Origin: Pseudomonas sp. LFM046
Lineage (GTDB): Bacteria > Pseudomonadota > Gammaproteobacteria > Pseudomonadales > Pseudomonadaceae
DNA length: 64,000 nucleotides
Assembly (NCBI RefSeq): GCF_000949385.2
Contig: NZ_JYKO02000001.1
Span: 3,730,770 to 3,794,769, forward strand
Direction: 5' to 3'
The translations under genes and the position numbers were made by a program. The notes beneath the pieces were generated by a model, which was not told where the DNA came from, searched no databases, and saw only the letters and a list, made by a program, of their open reading frames with translations. Below, in pieces: positions 55,167 to 64,000 of this stretch; position 1 is the stretch's first letter; every line of letters begins with the position of its first letter.

Positions 55167-55204
55167 CCAATGAAAAAGCCCGCCTCGGCGGGCTTTTTCA
55201 TTGG
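55167..55204. terminator. Bidirectional terminator between ppsR and prpF
   Basis: An 18-bp perfect stem (left arm CCAATGAAAAAGCCCGCC) with a TC loop; A5/T5 tracts lie inside the arms, serving convergent genes. Confidence 0.92.
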
Positions 55205-55219
55205 CCGGAGCCGGCAACC

Positions 55220-56407
55220 TTAGAATGCGTCGCCGGGTACCCGCACCCAACCTTCCATCAGAACGCGGGCGCTGCGGCTCATGATCGCCTTGGTCACGAC
55301 CCACTCGCCGTCGACCTTGGCGGCTTCCGCACCTACACGCAGGGAGCCCGACGGATGGCCGAAGCGCACGGCGTTACGCTCGCCACCACCGGCGGCCAGG
55401 TTCACCAGGGTTCCCGGAATGGCGGCCGCAGTGCCGATGGCCACGGCGGCGGTACCCATCATCGCGTGATGCAGCTTGCCCATGGACAACGCACGCACCA
55501 GCAGGTCGACGTCTTCGGCCTTGACCGTCTTGCCGCTGGACGCCACGTAATCCCTGGATTGAGCGACGAAAGCGATTTTCGGCGTGTGCTGGCGGGTGGC
55601 CGCCTCTTCCGGGGTCTTGATCAGCCCCATGCGCAGCGCGCCGGCAACCCGGATGGCCTCGAACCGGGCCAGTGCCTCGGGGTTTCCGTTGATGTGCTCG
55701 CGCAGCTCGGTGCCGGTGTAGCCGATGTCCTCGGCGTTGACGAACACCGTGGGAATACCGGCGGTGATCATGGTTGCCTTGAAGGTACCGACACCCGGCA
55801 CCTCCAGGTCATCAACCAGGTTGCCGGTGGGGAACATCGAGCCGCCCTCCTCCCCGTCATCGGACGGATCGAGGAACTCCAGCACGATTTCCGCAGCCGG
55901 GAAGGTCACGCCGTCCAGATCGAAATCACCGGTTTCCTGGACCTGGCCGTTGGTGACCGGCACATGGGCGATGATGGTTTTCTGGATATTGGCCTGCCAG
56001 ATGCGTACCACGCAGGTGCCGTTCTCCGGAATGCGCGCCGGATCCACCAGGCCGGCGTGCAGGGCAAAGGCGCCGGCAGCGGTGGACAGGTTGCCGCAGT
56101 TGCCGCTCCAGTCGACGAAGGCCTTGTCGATGGAGATCTGACCATAGAGGTAGTCCACATCGTGATCCGGCTGGCTGCTCTTGGACAGGATCACGCATTT
56201 GCTGGTGCTGGAGGTGGCCCCGCCCATGCCGTCGATGTGGGCGGAATAGGGATCGGGACTGCCGATCACCCGCATGAACAGCTTGTCGCGTGCCTCACCC
56301 GGCACCTGGCAGCGCTCGGGCAGGTCCTGCAGGCGGAAGAACACGCCCTTGCTGGTACCGCCGCGAATGTAGGTGGCGGGGATTTTCACTTGGGATACGT
56401 GAGGCAT
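55220..56407 (-). CDS. prpF: 2-methylaconitate cis-trans isomerase PrpF
   Basis: A 395-residue diaminopimelate-epimerase-fold protein that works with AcnD in the methylcitrate cycle, interconverting 2-methylaconitate isomers. Conserved segments: TYIRGGTSKGVFF, DGMGGATSSTSKCVIL and WSGNCGNLSTAAGAFA, which contains the active-site Cys. Length is normal. It is the last gene of the operon in this window; prpD does not follow it. Confidence 0.95.
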   Translation of the reverse strand: MPHVSQVKIPATYIRGGTSKGVFFRLQDLPERCQVPGEARDKLFMRVIGSPDPYSAHIDGMGGATSSTSKCVILSKSSQPDHDVDYLYGQISIDKAFVDWSGNCGNLSTAAGAFALHAGLVDPARIPENGTCVVRIWQANIQKTIIAHVPVTNGQVQETGDFDLDGVTFPAAEIVLEFLDPSDDGEEGGSMFPTGNLVDDLEVPGVGTFKATMITAGIPTVFVNAEDIGYTGTELREHINGNPEALARFEAIRVAGALRMGLIKTPEEAATRQHTPKIAFVAQSRDYVASSGKTVKAEDVDLLVRALSMGKLHHAMMGTAAVAIGTAAAIPGTLVNLAAGGGERNAVRFGHPSGSLRVGAEAAKVDGEWVVTKAIMSRSARVLMEGWVRVPGDAF

Positions 56408-56449
56408 GGATTCGCTGTCCTGAAATTCTGTTGGGTTTCGCCGCGCTCA

Positions 56450-56530
56450 ATACCAACCTGCGGTTGGTATGCGCCGCGTAGGACGGGTTGAGCGGAGCGA
56501 TACCCCATGGGGCATCGCTCCGCTCAACCC
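56450..56530. repeat. REP-like double hairpin between acnD and prpF
   Basis: Two perfect inverted repeats in a row. The first is ATACCAACC, TGC, GGTTGGTAT (56450-56470). The second has 17-bp arms at 56485-56501 and 56514-56530 (arm starts GGGTTGAGCGG) with a further CCCC/GGGG in the loop. The layout is like Pseudomonas intergenic palindromic repeats, but only one copy is in this window. Confidence 0.8.
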
Positions 56531-56537
56531 AATCGCA

Positions 56538-59159
56538 TCAGGCGGTGGCCTTCTGCGAGGACGACTCGAGGAAGTCCTTGGCGAAGCGCTGCAGGACGCC
56601 ACCGGCGTTGTACACGCTCACATCGGCGGCGGTGTCCAGGCGGCAAGTCACCGGCACTTCGACCACTTCACCGTTGCGGCGATTGACCACCAGGGTCAGG
56701 TCGCAGCGGGGCGACAGGTCACCCTTGATGTCGTAGGTCTCGGTGCCGTCGAGGCCGAGGGTCAGACGGGTGGTGCCCGGCTTGAACTCGACCGGCAGGA
56801 CGCCCATGCCGACCAGGTTGGTGCGGTGGATGCGCTCGAAGCCCTCGGCCACGATGACCTCGACCCCGGCCAGACGCACGCCCTTGGCCGCCCAGTCACG
56901 GGACGAGCCCTGGCCGTAGTCGGCGCCGGCAACGATGATCAGGTTCTGCTTGCGGTTCATGTAGGTTTCGATGGCTTCCCACATGCGCATGACCTTGCCT
57001 TCCGGCTCGACGCGGGCCAGCGAACCCTTCTTCACTGCGCCATCGACAACGGCCATTTCATTGACCAGTTCCTTGTTGGCGAAGGTCGCGCGCTGCGCAG
57101 TCAGGTGGTCGCCGCGGTGGGTGGCGTAGGAGTTGAAGTCCTCCTCCGGCAGGCCCATCTTGTGCAGGTACTCACCGGCGGCCGAGTTCATCAGGATCGC
57201 GTTGGACGGCGACAGGTGGTCGGTGGTGATGTTGTCCGGCAGGATCGCCAGCGGCAGCATGCCTTTCAGGGTGCGCTCACCAGCCAGCGCGCCTTCCCAG
57301 TACGGGGGACGGCGGATGTAGGTGGACATCGGGCGCCAGTCGTACAGCGGGCTTTCCGCTTCCTGCACGCTGCCCAGATCGAACATCGGGATGTAGATCT
57401 GGCGGAACTGCTCCGGCTTCACGCTGGCGGCGACGATGGCGTCGATCTCTTCGTCGGACGGCCACAGGTCCTTCAGGGTGACGGGGTTGCCGTCCTTGTC
57501 GGTACCCAGCACATCCTGCTCGATGTCGAAGCGCACGGTGCCGGCGATGGCGTAGGCAACCACCAGCGGCGGCGAAGCCAGGAAGGCCTGCTTGGCGTAC
57601 GGGTGGATACGGCCGTCGAAGTTGCGGTTACCCGACAGCACGGCAGTGGCGTACAGGTCGCGGTCGATGATTTCCTGCTGGATCGCAGGCTCCAGCGCCC
57701 CGGACATGCCGTTGCAGGTGGTGCAGGCGTAGGCGACGATGCCGAAGCCCAGCTTTTCCAGTTCTGGCAGCAGACCGGCTTCTTCCAGGTACAGCTTGGC
57801 GACCTTGGAACCCGGCGCGAAGGAGGTCTTCACCCACGGCTTGCGCACCATACCCAGCGCGTTGGCTTTCTTCGCCACCAGGCCGGCGGCGACCACGTTG
57901 CGCGGGTTGGAGGTGTTGGTGCAGCTGGTGATGGCGGCGATGATCACCGCGCCATCGGGCATCAGGCCTTCAGCTTCTTCGGCCTTGCCGCTTTGCAGCT
58001 TGGCCTCGTCGGCGATACCGCGCTCGGCCAGTGCCGAGGTCGGCAGGCGGCGGTGCGGGTTGGACGGACCGGCCATGTTGCGCACAACGGTGCCCAGGTC
58101 GAAGCTCAGTACGCGCTCGTACTCGGCGGTCTGCAGCGCGTCGCTCCACAGGCCGAGGGTCTTCGCGTAGTTCTCCACCAACGCTACCTGCTCCGGCTCG
58201 CGGCCTGTGAGCTTGAGGTAATCGATGGTCTGCTGGTCGATGTAGAACATCGCCGCGGTGGCGCCGTATTCCGGGCACATGTTGGAGATGGTCGCGCGGT
58301 CGCCGATCGACAGGCTGTCAGCGCCCTCGCCGAAGAATTCGACGTAGGCACCCACCACGCGCTCCTTGCGCAGGAACTCGGTCAGCGCCAGGACGATATC
58401 GGTGGCGGTGATGCCCGGCTTGCGCTTGCCGGTCAGCTCGACACCGACGATGTCGGGCAGACGCATCATCGATGGATGGCCGAGCATCACGGTTTCGGCT
58501 TCCAGGCCGCCGACGCCGATGGCGATCACGCCCAGGGCATCGACGTGCGGGGTGTGCGAGTCGGTGCCGACGCAGGTGTCGGGGAAGGCCACCCCGCCGC
58601 GCGCCTGGATCACCGGGCTCATCTTCTCCAGGTTGATCTGGTGCATGATGCCGTTGCCGGCCGGGATCACGTCGACGTTCTTGAACGCGGTCTTGGTCCA
58701 CTCGATGAAGTGGAAGCGGTCTTCGTTACGGCGATCCTCGATGGCGCGGTTCTTCTCGAAGGCTTCCGGGTCGAAGCCCGGGGCTTCAACGGCCAGCGAG
58801 TGGTCGACGATCAGTTGGGTCGGCACCACCGGGTTGACCTTGGACGGATCACCACCCTGCTCGGCGATGGCGTCACGCAGGCCGGCCAGGTCGACCAGGG
58901 CGGTCTGGCCGAGGATGTCGTGGCAGACCACGCGCGCCGGATACCAGGGGAAGTCCAGGTCACGCTTGCGGTAGATCAGCTGTTCCAGCGACGCGGTCAG
59001 GCTCGCTGGTTCGCAGCGACGCACCAGCTGTTCGGCGAGTACGCGGGAGGTGTAGGGCAGTTTTTCCCAGGCACCCGCCTGGATCGCCTCGACGGCCGCG
59101 CGGGCGTCGAAGTAGTCCAGCTGAGTGCCCGGCAGGCTCTTGCGGTATTGGCTGTTCAT
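56538..59159 (-). CDS. acnD: Fe-S-dependent 2-methylisocitrate dehydratase AcnD
   Basis: An 873-residue aconitase-superfamily enzyme (AcnA-like order, unlike AcnB) that dehydrates 2-methylcitrate. Cluster-ligand cysteines are in TSCTNTSNPR and ACTTCNGMSG; VGTDSHTPHVDALGVIAIGVGG is the substrate/active-site block. Together with PrpF it does the job PrpD does elsewhere. The ATG at 59159 begins MNSQYRKSLPGTQLDYF, typical of AcnD, and the gene starts one base after the prpC stop. Confidence 0.95.
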   Translation of the reverse strand: MNSQYRKSLPGTQLDYFDARAAVEAIQAGAWEKLPYTSRVLAEQLVRRCEPASLTASLEQLIYRKRDLDFPWYPARVVCHDILGQTALVDLAGLRDAIAEQGGDPSKVNPVVPTQLIVDHSLAVEAPGFDPEAFEKNRAIEDRRNEDRFHFIEWTKTAFKNVDVIPAGNGIMHQINLEKMSPVIQARGGVAFPDTCVGTDSHTPHVDALGVIAIGVGGLEAETVMLGHPSMMRLPDIVGVELTGKRKPGITATDIVLALTEFLRKERVVGAYVEFFGEGADSLSIGDRATISNMCPEYGATAAMFYIDQQTIDYLKLTGREPEQVALVENYAKTLGLWSDALQTAEYERVLSFDLGTVVRNMAGPSNPHRRLPTSALAERGIADEAKLQSGKAEEAEGLMPDGAVIIAAITSCTNTSNPRNVVAAGLVAKKANALGMVRKPWVKTSFAPGSKVAKLYLEEAGLLPELEKLGFGIVAYACTTCNGMSGALEPAIQQEIIDRDLYATAVLSGNRNFDGRIHPYAKQAFLASPPLVVAYAIAGTVRFDIEQDVLGTDKDGNPVTLKDLWPSDEEIDAIVAASVKPEQFRQIYIPMFDLGSVQEAESPLYDWRPMSTYIRRPPYWEGALAGERTLKGMLPLAILPDNITTDHLSPSNAILMNSAAGEYLHKMGLPEEDFNSYATHRGDHLTAQRATFANKELVNEMAVVDGAVKKGSLARVEPEGKVMRMWEAIETYMNRKQNLIIVAGADYGQGSSRDWAAKGVRLAGVEVIVAEGFERIHRTNLVGMGVLPVEFKPGTTRLTLGLDGTETYDIKGDLSPRCDLTLVVNRRNGEVVEVPVTCRLDTAADVSVYNAGGVLQRFAKDFLESSSQKATA

Positions 59160-59160
59160 C

Positions 59161-60321
59161 TTATTTGCGGTCCTTGAGCGGCACGAACTTCAGATCTTCC
59201 GGGCCGACGTAGTTGGCGCTCGGACGGATGATCTTGCCGTCGATGCGCTGCTCGATGACGTGGGACGACCAGCCGGCAGTGCGGGCGATCACGAACAGCG
59301 GGGTGAACATGGCGGTGGGCACGCCCATCATGTGGTAGCTGACGGCGCTGAACCAGTCGAGGTTCGGGAACATCTTCTTGATGTCCCACATGACGGTTTC
59401 CAGGCGCTCGGCGATGTCGAACATCTTGGTGTTGGACTGCTCGGCGGACAGCTGGCGAGCAACTTCCTTGATCACCTTGTTGCGCGGGTCGGCGATGGTG
59501 TAGACCGGGTGGCCGAAACCGATGATCACTTCCTTCTTCTCGACGCGGGCGCGAACGTCGGCTTCAGCTTCGTCCGGATTGTCGTAGCGCTTCTGGATTT
59601 CGAAGGCCACTTCGTTGGCGCCGCCGTGCTTCGGACCACGCAGGGCACCGATGGCGCCAGTGATGCAGGAGTACATGTCGGAGCCGGTGCCAGCGATCAC
59701 GCGGGCGGTGAAGGTCGAGGCGTTGAACTCGTGCTCGGCGTACAGGTTCAGCGAGGTGTGCATGGCGCGAACCCACGACTCGCGCGGCTTCTCGCCGTGC
59801 AGCAGGTGCAGGAAGTGGCCGCCGATGGAGTCATCGTCGGTTTCCACGTCGATGCGCTTGCCGTTGTGGCTGAAGTGGTACCAGTACAGCAGGGCCGAAC
59901 CCAGGCTGGCCATCAGCTTGTCGGCAATGTCGCGGGCGCCCGGATGGTTGTGGTCTTCCTTCTCCGGCGACAGGCAGCCCAGAACGGACGTGGCGGTGCG
60001 CATCACGTCCATCGGGTGGGCGGACGGCGGCAGTTGCTCCAGGGCGGCCTTGACGCCAGCCGGCAGGCCGCGCAGGGCTTTCAGCTTGGCCTTGTAGCCC
60101 GCCAGTTCGGCGACGTTCGGCAGCTTGCCGTGGACCAGCAGGTGGGCGATTTCCTCGAACTCGCTGGTGTTGGCGAAGTCGAGAACGTCATAGCCGCGGT
60201 AGTGCAGGTCGTTGCCGGTGCGGCCAACGGTGCACAGGGCGGTGTTGCCGGCGGCGGTGCCACTCAGGGCCACGGACTTCTTCGGCTTGAAGGCAGTAGT
60301 GGTTTCGGCGGAAGCGGTCAT
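59161..60321 (-). CDS. prpC: 2-methylcitrate synthase
   Basis: A 386-residue citrate-synthase-family enzyme condensing propionyl-CoA and oxaloacetate. Active-site regions: [22 protein letters not shown] and [14 protein letters not shown]. Length and operon place identify it as PrpC and not the primary citrate synthase. The ATG at 60321 follows GAGGAG at suitable distance; an ATG seven codons upstream lacks one. Confidence 0.96.
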   Translation of the reverse strand: MTASAETTTAFKPKKSVALSGTAAGNTALCTVGRTGNDLHYRGYDVLDFANTSEFEEIAHLLVHGKLPNVAELAGYKAKLKALRGLPAGVKAALEQLPPSAHPMDVMRTATSVLGCLSPEKEDHNHPGARDIADKLMASLGSALLYWYHFSHNGKRIDVETDDDSIGGHFLHLLHGEKPRESWVRAMHTSLNLYAEHEFNASTFTARVIAGTGSDMYSCITGAIGALRGPKHGGANEVAFEIQKRYDNPDEAEADVRARVEKKEVIIGFGHPVYTIADPRNKVIKEVARQLSAEQSNTKMFDIAERLETVMWDIKKMFPNLDWFSAVSYHMMGVPTAMFTPLFVIARTAGWSSHVIEQRIDGKIIRPSANYVGPEDLKFVPLKDRK

Positions 60322-60403
60322 CGTGGAATTCTCCTCATTCAATCCGGTGCTTGCGTCTTGTTTTTCCGTGGGCCGCCCCGCTCGGGGAGCGGCCCACGTC
60401 CGG

Positions 60404-61288
60404 TTACTTCTTGGCGGCGAACAGCGCGTCGAGCTTCTGCTCGAAGGCGTGGTAGCCGATGCGGTCGTACAGTTCCGCGCGGGTCTGCATCAGATCGATC
60501 ACTTCTTTCTGGTGACCATCACGGCGAATGGCGGTGTAGACAGCCTCTGCGGCCTTGTTGGCGGCGCGGAAGGCCGACAGCGGATACAGCTGGATGGAAA
60601 CACCCACCGAGGCCAGCTCGTCGCGGGAGAACAGCGGGGTGGCGCCGAACTCGGTGATGTTGGCCAGGATCGGCACGTTCAGCGCATCGACGAAGCGCTT
60701 GTAGGTCGGCAGGTCGTAGGCCGCCTCGGCGAAGATGGCGTCAGCGCCGGCTTCGACGTAGCGCTGGCAGCGCTCGATGGCGGCGTCCACACCTTCAGCC
60801 TGGATGGCGTCGGTACGGGCGATCAGGAAGAAATTCGGGTCGGTCTTGGCGTCAGCGGCAGCCTTCACGCGGTCAGCCATCTCCTCGGTGGAGACGATTT
60901 CCTTGCCCGGACGGTGGCCGCAGCGCTTGGCGCCAACCTGGTCTTCGATGTGGGCAGCGGCAGCGCCGGCCTTGATCAGGTTCTTGACGGTACGCTCGAT
61001 GTTGAAGGCGCTGGGACCGAAGCCGGTGTCGATGTCCACCAGCAGCGGCAGGTCGCACACGTCGGTAATGCGACGCACGTCGGTGAGCACGTCATCCAGG
61101 GTATTGATGCCCAGGTCCGGCAGGCCCAGCGAACCGGCAGCGACACCGCCGCCGGACAGGTAGATGGCCTTGAAGCCGGCACGCTTGGCCAGCAGTGCAT
61201 GGTTGGCGTTGATGGCGCCGATGACCTGCAGCGGACGTTCCTCGGCAATGGCGTCGCGGAAGCGCTGGCCCGGGGTTTTCAAACTCAT
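60404..61288 (-). CDS. prpB: Methylisocitrate lyase
   Basis: A 294-residue PEP-mutase/ICL-superfamily enzyme splitting 2-methylisocitrate to pyruvate and succinate. The catalytic Cys is in the motif [12 protein letters not shown] (residues ~121-132), and [18 protein letters not shown] supplies the metal-binding Asp residues. Full length. The ATG overlaps the GntR stop by four bases, so it is coupled to the regulator gene. Confidence 0.96.
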   Translation of the reverse strand: MSLKTPGQRFRDAIAEERPLQVIGAINANHALLAKRAGFKAIYLSGGGVAAGSLGLPDLGINTLDDVLTDVRRITDVCDLPLLVDIDTGFGPSAFNIERTVKNLIKAGAAAAHIEDQVGAKRCGHRPGKEIVSTEEMADRVKAAADAKTDPNFFLIARTDAIQAEGVDAAIERCQRYVEAGADAIFAEAAYDLPTYKRFVDALNVPILANITEFGATPLFSRDELASVGVSIQLYPLSAFRAANKAAEAVYTAIRRDGHQKEVIDLMQTRAELYDRIGYHAFEQKLDALFAAKK

Positions 61289-62007
61289 GACTCACCTCGT
61301 GTTTTGGACGGGTTGGCGAGCGCTTCCTGGTAGTGGCGCTCAATGTTGCGCTTGGAAGCACCGATGTGACGGCGCATCAGCAGTTCGGCCAGTTCGCCGT
61401 CTCGGTCGGCGATGGCATCGAGAATTCGGTGGTGCTCGGCGAAGGCCTGGCGAGGCCGGTTCGGCACGGTGGAGAACTGGAGGCGATACATCCGTACCAG
61501 TTGATAGAGCTCGCCGCAGAGCATCTTGGTCAGGGTCTTGTTACCGCTGCCCTGGATGATGCGGTAGTGGAAGTCGAAGTCGCCCTCTTGCTGGTAGTAG
61601 CCGCGACCGGCCTGGAAGGCCTCGTCACGCTCATGGGTATCCAGCACCCGGCGCAGTTCATCGATCTCGGCCTGGCTCATACGCTCGGCAGCCAGGCGGC
61701 AGGCCATGCCCTCGAGGGACTCGCGGATTTCGTAAAGCTCGATCAGCTCGGCATGATTGAGGGAAACCACCCGCGCCCCCACATGGGGCACCCGCACCAG
61801 CAGGCGCTGCCCTTCCAGGCGGTGGATCGCCTCGCGCAGCGGACCGCGGCTGATACCGTAGGTGCGCGCCAGCTCGGGCTCGGAGATCTTGCTGCCCGGA
61901 GCGATCTCACCCTGCACGATGGCAGCCTGGATACGCCGGAAGACGTGCTCGGAGAGGGTTTCCGAGTCCAGTTGTTCAGTAGCGGGGGTTTCGGGAGTAG
62001 CCTGCAT
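61285..62007 (-). CDS. GntR-family regulator (FCD type) of the methylcitrate operon
   Basis: A 240-residue regulator. The winged-helix domain occupies residues ~15-85 ([23 protein letters not shown], partly quoted; [15 protein letters not shown]), the FCD effector domain ~95-225, including a [13 protein letters not shown] segment and [10 protein letters not shown]. The ATG at 62007 is chosen; the frame opens 25 codons further through a probable operator. It heads the prpBC-acnD-prpF operon and probably responds to 2-methylcitrate or methylisocitrate. Confidence 0.92.
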   Translation of the reverse strand: MQATPETPATEQLDSETLSEHVFRRIQAAIVQGEIAPGSKISEPELARTYGISRGPLREAIHRLEGQRLLVRVPHVGARVVSLNHAELIELYEIRESLEGMACRLAAERMSQAEIDELRRVLDTHERDEAFQAGRGYYQQEGDFDFHYRIIQGSGNKTLTKMLCGELYQLVRMYRLQFSTVPNRPRQAFAEHHRILDAIADRDGELAELLMRRHIGASKRNIERHYQEALANPSKTRGES

Positions 62008-62008
62008 G

Positions 62009-62093
62009 ATTGTCGACACATTAGTCAGCGGTTGCGCAAAACTACTGTCGCACTGGTCGTTTGTCAAACAACAATCTGACAATTGTCGACAAT
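62009..62093 (-). promoter_or_regulatory. Probable operators for the GntR regulator
   Basis: Two copies of ATTGTCGACA occur at 62009-62018 and 62082-62091, start to start 73 bases apart, about seven turns. The upstream copy sits in the perfect 12-bp palindrome ATTGTCGACAAT (62082-62093). Between them TTGTCA and TGACAA repeat the half-site (62061-62083). One copy is right beside the start codon, the other in the promoter, which suits autorepression with looping. Confidence 0.65.
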
Positions 62094-62310
62094 CTGCTTC
62101 TAACCAAAAATTCTAAGCACTGAGCCACACACCTGTCTTTGGCACCATATGCGTCTGTCGCGGTGCAAAATCCGCATGCTAGAATGCGCGCCGCCAGCGC
62201 CAGTCTGGGCGCCATTCACTTGCCTGCTAGACTCCCAGACCAGGCGCAACAGCCAAGAAGGCCGTGAGCCGGGCTCCTGGACCGATGACCGCTTTACGCT
62301 CAAAGGACTT

Positions 62311-62847
62311 ATGACACTCAAGCCCTTCGCCCTTTTCGCCTGCCTCCTCGCCCTACCCGGTCTGAGCCTCGCCAACGAGAAGACCGTCTACGGCCTCAAT
62401 GAATACGCCCGGCTGAAGGATCTCGACCTCGTCGTCGCCGCCAAGCTCGATACCGGCGCCAAGACCGCCTCGCTCAGTGCCCGCGACATCACGCGCTTCA
62501 AGAAGAATGGCGAAAGCTGGGTACGTTTCTACCTGGCCATCGACGACGCCCACGAACACCCGATCGAACGCCCCCTCGCGCGAATCAGCAAGATCAAGCG
62601 CCGCTCCGGCGACTACGACCCCGAGGAAGGCAAGACCTACACCGCACGCCCGGTCATCGAACTGGAGGTGTGCATGGGCAAGGCCCTGCGGCAGATCGAA
62701 GTGAACCTCACCGACCGCAGTGCATTCCAATACCCGCTTCTGATCGGTTCCGAGGCGCTCAAGCGCTTCGATGCACTGGTCGACCCGAGCCTTAAATACG
62801 CCGCCGGCAAACCCGGCTGTGCCACCGACGCAAACTCTGACGAGTAA
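62311..62847 (+). CDS. Retropepsin-like ATP-dependent zinc protease homologue (DUF785)
   Basis: A 178-residue exported protein. Signal peptide residues 1-21 (FALFACLLALPGLSLA). The core shows AKLDTGAKTASLSA, an aspartic-protease-type D-T/S-G motif characteristic of the family (PF05618), with the downstream segment QYPLLIGSEALKRF. The ATG at 62311 gives the signal peptide; the frame is open to 62149 upstream without one. The next gene is the transglutaminase-like membrane protein; in many Pseudomonas a RimK/glutamate-ligase-like gene follows. Confidence 0.88.
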   Translation: MTLKPFALFACLLALPGLSLANEKTVYGLNEYARLKDLDLVVAAKLDTGAKTASLSARDITRFKKNGESWVRFYLAIDDAHEHPIERPLARISKIKRRSGDYDPEEGKTYTARPVIELEVCMGKALRQIEVNLTDRSAFQYPLLIGSEALKRFDALVDPSLKYAAGKPGCATDANSDE

Positions 62848-62852
62848 CCCAC

Positions 62853-64000
62853 ATGCGCTCTCTTACCCTGCATCTGAAAGTCCTGATCACCCTATTGGTG
62901 AGCCTGGGCGTTCTGATAACGGCCTACCAGATCTTCATCCAGGGCATCCCGATCACCGAGGATGCGACCGACGACCTCTGGAACATCGACGCCAAGGTCG
63001 AATTCCAGGCGAGCCCCAAGGACCCGATCAAGGTCCAGATGTTCGTTCCGCCACTGAATCGGGACTACGTCAGCCTCAATGAGAGCTTCATCTCCAACAA
63101 CTATGGGGTGAGCATCAACCGCACCGATGGCAACCGTAAGGTGACCTGGTCCGCGCGTCGCGCCAGTGGCAACCAGACCCTCTACTACCGCCTGGTGCTG
63201 ACCAAGCGCTACAGCGGCGAGAAGCCGAAGGACAAGGGGCCGATCTTCCGCGACAGCATCCCGGTGGAAGGCCCCGAGAAGATCGCTGCCGAGGCCCTGT
63301 TGGCACCCATCCGCCAGCACTCCGCCGACGTCGAGACCTTCATCAGCGAGACCATCAAGCGTGTCAACAATCTGAACGATGACAACGTCAAGCTGCTGCT
63401 GGCTGGCGACACCAGCACCCCGAACAAGGCCAAGGCCATCGAGCTGCTGCTGTCCATCGCCCACGTGCCGATGGAGCGCGTCCATACCATTCGCCTGGTG
63501 AGCGAGCAGGCCCAGAGCCCCGAACTCTGGCTGCGCAGCTTCAATGGCGAGAACTGGCTGTATTTCAACCCCGAAACCGGCGAGCAGGGCCTGCCGGGCG
63601 ATCGCCTGATCTGGTGGACCGGTGACGACAACCTGATCAACGTCGACGGCGGCAAGAAGGTCCAGGTGACCTTCAGCATGAACAACAGCGAGATGAACGC
63701 CATTCGCCTGGCCAAGCTGACCGACGAGAACACCGACGCCGACTTCCTCGAGTACTCGCTCTACGGCCTGCCGCTGCAGACCCAGCAGACCTACCAGATC
63801 ATGATCATGATCCCGATCGGCGTACTGGTGATCCTGATCCTGCGCAACCTTGGCGGCCTGCAGACCCTGGGTACCTTCACCCCGGTGCTGATCGCCCTCG
63901 CCTTCCGCGAAACCCAGCTGGGCTTCGGCATCGTGCTCTTCACCATCATCACGGCGCTGGGCCTGTCGCTGCGTTCCTACCTCGAACACCTGAAGCTGCA
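62853..64000 (+). CDS. Inactive transglutaminase-like protein fused to a 7-TM domain, 3' end missing
   Basis: Open from the ATG at 62853 to the window end (382 residues visible). An N-terminal membrane helix (KVLITLLVSLGVLITAYQIF) is followed by a periplasmic region of about 290 residues resembling a transglutaminase fold (SIAHVPMERVHTIRLV, FNGENWLYFNPETGEQG). The membrane domain begins near residue 310 (YQIMIMIPIGVLVILILRNL) and continues. The usual Cys-His-Asp triad is not evident, as in the family. It starts five bases after the protease gene, so they are co-transcribed. Confidence 0.85.
   Translation, partial: MRSLTLHLKVLITLLVSLGVLITAYQIFIQGIPITEDATDDLWNIDAKVEFQASPKDPIKVQMFVPPLNRDYVSLNESFISNNYGVSINRTDGNRKVTWSARRASGNQTLYYRLVLTKRYSGEKPKDKGPIFRDSIPVEGPEKIAAEALLAPIRQHSADVETFISETIKRVNNLNDDNVKLLLAGDTSTPNKAKAIELLLSIAHVPMERVHTIRLVSEQAQSPELWLRSFNGENWLYFNPETGEQGLPGDRLIWWTGDDNLINVDGGKKVQVTFSMNNSEMNAIRLAKLTDENTDADFLEYSLYGLPLQTQQTYQIMIMIPIGVLVILILRNLGGLQTLGTFTPVLIALAFRETQLGFGIVLFTIITALGLSLRSYLEHLKL

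Noticed and set aside
56469-59177. A 902-codon open frame opposite acnD
   Set aside because: Same cause: it mirrors acnD codon by codon and has no start context or recognisable fold.

Overview
The window is GC-rich, densely packed gammaproteobacterial chromosome. Gene content and order (mltD, five-gene peptide ABC transporter, fabI, ppiD, hupB, lon, clpX, clpP, tig, tRNA cluster, folD, cysS, glnS, ppiB, lpxH, acnB, nasST, nasA, cobA, oprF, sigX, cmpX, crfX, cmaX, rraA, ppsA, ppsR) match, from memory, a Pseudomonas aeruginosa-like backbone read continuously, so the organism is a Pseudomonas, probably of the P. aeruginosa / P. resinovorans side of the genus. There are no rRNA genes, no CRISPR array, no prophage and no insertion sequence.

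Layout. 1-3774: end of gloB, the lytic transglycosylase mltD and a convergent HDOD signalling gene. 4003-11390: an Npp/Yej-type oligopeptide and peptidyl-nucleoside importer (two binding proteins, two permeases, one double ATPase). 11411-20854: fabI, then a leftward protein quality-control block (ppiD, hupB, lon, clpX, clpP, tig), with a sigma-32-like promoter before lon. 21097-21612: four tRNA genes (His, Leu, His, Arg). 21875-29396: housekeeping genes (folD, cysS, glnS, ppiB, lpxH, miaE, a universal stress protein, a DUF1289 protein). 29486-32407: acnB behind a long, structured leader holding a 21-codon reading frame. 32592-45732: an assimilatory-nitrate region in which nasS/nasT, nasA, a phosphatase-kinase fusion, a nirB-like flavoprotein and cobA are interleaved with a PLP decarboxylase, an aminotransferase (alaC), a membrane protein, a PL7 alginate lyase and a thioesterase. 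45851-51737: the oprF-sigX-cmpX-crfX-cmaX envelope-stress locus, rraA, a Rieske protein and an alpha/beta hydrolase. 51803-55155: divergent ppsA and its regulator ppsR. 55220-62007: a GntR-prpB-prpC-acnD-prpF methylcitrate operon with no prpD. 62311-64000: a retropepsin-like zinc protease homologue and the first part of a transglutaminase-like 7-TM protein.

The nas region shows a coherent regulatory circuit. Sigma-54 -24/-12 elements lie before nasS, nasA and the nirB-like gene. The nasA and nirB-like leaders each carry hexaloop hairpins of the ANTAR-target type (A at loop position 1, G at position 4); the last hairpin overlaps an intrinsic terminator, which is the expected target of the ANTAR protein NasT, itself held by the nitrate sensor NasS. 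Yet the flavoprotein gene stops at the point where NirB would begin its redox-centre domains, and neither nirD nor a nitrate reductase catalytic gene lies between it and cobA. The operon therefore looks reduced.

The least explained element is the acnB leader. A 16-bp perfect inverted repeat encloses about 100 nt with a further nested helix and a short frame with its own Shine-Dalgarno sequence. It is the best candidate here for an undescribed cis-regulatory RNA.
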